The notes below the pieces were generated by a model, which was given only the letters and a program-made list of their open reading frames with translations, searched no databases and was not told the DNA's origin. Shown here one piece after another: positions 61,931 to 64,000 of a stretch of DNA of 64,000 nucleotides; within the stretch, counting starts at the first letter, position 1; the number at the start of each line of letters is the position of its first letter. The translations under genes and the position numbers were made by a program. The stretch comes from Climacteris rufus (Eukaryota > Chordata > Aves > Passeriformes > Climacteridae). The stretch lies in the NCBI GenBank assembly GCA_013398175.1, contig VZRZ01008247.1, positions 578,437-642,436 on the forward strand, given 5' to 3'.

Positions 61931-64000
61931 ACTGAAATAAACAGAAAAGGATTAATTTATTCTCTTATGTCATTTTAACTGTCCTAATATATCCTGCTTG
62001 GCCTTAGTTGCCTGTCCAGGACAGCAACCTGTAGGACTTGTTCCACATGGGCCAAGCCTACAGAGATGCCATAGGGCATTTATAATGTCACTAGGCACCT
62101 TTGACAACAATCTCTCCTATGCAGGGGAACATGACTGGCTTATAGATTATGCTGTGGGCAATAGACCTCAAGGCTAAGTGTGCCTTCTCCTATACTCCAT
62201 TCACTTCCAATAGTCTTATGTCTGAAATAAATCAGATGATTTGCACTCTAGAATATTTACTCGGCTCCATTCTCCACAAGAGGAGAGTGACTTGCAAATA
62301 TACTGTACTGTAAATATGTTACAGTCATATGAGATTAATTTTCCCCATTGTACAAATATTAACTCCTAGGTCATCCAATACTTTAACTACATCACAAGCA
62401 ATGGTTTTGATGCAAGAAACACAGACCAAAGTACTATGACCTATGCTGAAAAGGTCACATCATAAATCCCACGATTACTCTTTTAACCTACTCTGTCCAA
62501 GAAACCTCTACTCTTCTGTACAGTGTTCCACTAAACTTCCTGAACTCCGAAAAGAATCACCATTACACACTACAGAAATCATAAATCATGAAAACAGCAT
62601 GCCTGCTCTGAAGGTAATATCATTTCTCAGAACAAAAGAAAAGGAAATTTTAGCTGTTATTCAACAGAGAAGTCAGTAAGTGCACTGTAATATGATTCTG
62701 CTTGGTATTTTATCTCTTTATTGTGTTTTAAGCTTCATTGTCAAATGCTGTTAAGAAGATCAGATGAAGACCATATTTTGGCCTCAGTAAAAGACAAAAT
62801 GTTTTCCATCTCTAAAAACGCACAAACTCATTCACTGTAATTTGCCATCCACCTAGCAAGAAATAATCCAAAGTATTCTAAATTGGTATCTTTCAGTTCC
62901 ATCTGTGTTTTGAAGGAGGGAAGAAAATATCAAAAAGAAAACAAACCATTGCTTCTCTGTAGAAATTTGTTTTCAGCTTTCCCATCCTGCCTATTTACTC
63001 TGTGTCAAATAGTGCATAAATGAAAGAATGGTGAGACCATTGCTGTGACTTTTTTCCCATCTTCTGGCAATTCAATAAAATAGAAGCCAGTATACCTGGC
63101 AATTACAAACTGCTACTGGCAGAACTTCTTTGAAGTTCTCAAAGTAGTCTATATAATAAACAAATTTTCTGAGAGTGGTTTGCTGAAGCAGGACTGTGGT
63201 AAAAAAAAAGTAATAGCTTTTATTTTCCAGAAACTTTTGCACTCCTTTAGGAGCACAGTGAAAAGCAATCTCTACGACAGACTGCACTGCACACTTGTCC
63301 TGGGTATGTCTGTAAGCTATCAACTGGCTTGGCTCTTTGATTCCTTGTGAAGTCTTTGATATACTCACTTATAAAGGAAATAAACGGCTGTTGGTCTTCA
63401 CCTTTAGTTTCTAGCATGTTAAATGGTGAAATTTACAGTATTTTTCAAGACTGTTGTAGCATGATTACAACCAAAGGATACAATCAAAGAAATGAAGAGA
63501 AACTGAATGGATTATGCTTGCAAACCCTTAACAAATTTGAAGAAAAAAGACCAGGATCTTTTAGACCTTCAGACCTCAACCTGGATTTTGCTTCAGTGCC
63601 ATCCTATAGGCAGTGTGATATTCTGGGATAACTTGTGTCTAACAAAAAAAGCAGCTGAAATGTTTGCACCAGTGTTTACAAAGCTCACATTGTGTGTTGG
63701 GAAAATTCATGAACAAATAACTGTGCATACTACTTCCAGTTCTTCATTTATCTCTTGAGTATCTTCAGATCTGAGCACAGCTACAAACGAGGTAGGCATT
63801 TTGCACAAAGCTTATGCACAAAGCTCTTGTTGCACAAAGCTCAGCATGAAACTCTATTATAAGCAATGGCAACTGAAACAAAATTGATTTCTTTCACATG
63901 GATTCTCCCACACCAACATTCTCATGTTCAAGGAGTCTGGCCAGGGACACTGGAGTGACACAACAAGGGACACTGGCTATTTATTATATCACCCGTCTTA
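61931..64000. other. Non-genic stretch to window end
   Basis: No gene recognised. The frames at 62443-62679, 63347-63631 and 63507-63758 (+) and 63072-63368 (-) overlap each other in different frames and carry no domain. A spaced threefold repeat TTGCACAAAGCT lies at 63801-63841. Confidence 0.6.
63801..63841. repeat. Three spaced copies of (T)TGCACAAAGCT
   Basis: Copies at 63801-63812, about 63815-63825 (TGCACAAAGCT) and 63830-63841, separated by 2 and 4 bases. The core is identical in all three, which suggests a recent local tandem expansion of a 14- to 16-base unit. Confidence 0.8.

Noticed and set aside
1..64000. tRNA, rRNA, CRISPR, operons or bacterial mobile elements
   Set aside because: No cloverleaf-type internal promoter pairs, no regularly spaced direct repeats with unique spacers, and no packed coding frames were seen; the sequence is vertebrate non-coding DNA.

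Overview
This window reads as nuclear DNA from a bird, most likely a songbird or close relative. It is AT-rich and has no bacterial-style gene packing. It carries degraded CR1 LINE copies whose 3' ends show the ATTCTATGA-type motif, plus long terminal repeats of avian endogenous retrovirus types (recognised from memory, not from a database search). I found no protein-coding gene I would defend, no tRNA or rRNA gene, and no CRISPR array. The open reading frames are all short (141 codons or fewer), lack recognisable domains, and look like chance ORFs or parts of repeats. The window is therefore intergenic or a large intron. A single N at 16404 suggests a draft assembly.

Layout. 1-109 is a GATA/GAGATA microsatellite. 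110-15.4 kb is AT-rich single-copy sequence with one old minus-strand CR1 fragment (about 3016-3260) and a four-copy 14-bp minisatellite (1207-1260). At 16025-16826 lies an 802-bp solo LTR with TG...CA ends and a perfect 5-bp target duplication (ACCTC); it explains the only strong GC/CpG-rich patch in the first third. An old CR1 fragment is at about 18776-18905 (+), and a better preserved 569-bp CR1 3' end is at 27433-28001 (-). From 28 to 41.9 kb there is no gene; 32235-32870 keeps scattered CpGs and clustered homeodomain/POU/RUNX-like motifs, and I flag it as a possible cis-regulatory element. 41928 to about 42340 is the 3' end of an ERVK/betaretrovirus-like provirus on the minus strand: a 218-bp LTR, polypurine tract and the tail of an env-like frame.

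An old amniote-type CR1 3' segment sits at about 48195-48590 (+). 49752-50105 (-) looks like a decayed coding sequence, possibly a processed pseudogene, of unknown parent. 57055-57584 is a second solo LTR (530 bp, + strand) with perfect 5-bp CAGGG duplications, a TATAAAA box and an AATAAA signal. Another CR1 remnant is at about 61755-61930. The remainder is AT-rich sequence with simple repeats, two G-quadruplex-type tracts and a few small palindromes.

The supported story is repeat history: several generations of CR1 decay overlaid by three younger retroviral insertions, two of them reduced to solo LTRs. I found no convincing new biological system. The items worth checking are the LTRs as promoters, the candidate conserved element and the unidentified decayed coding segment.
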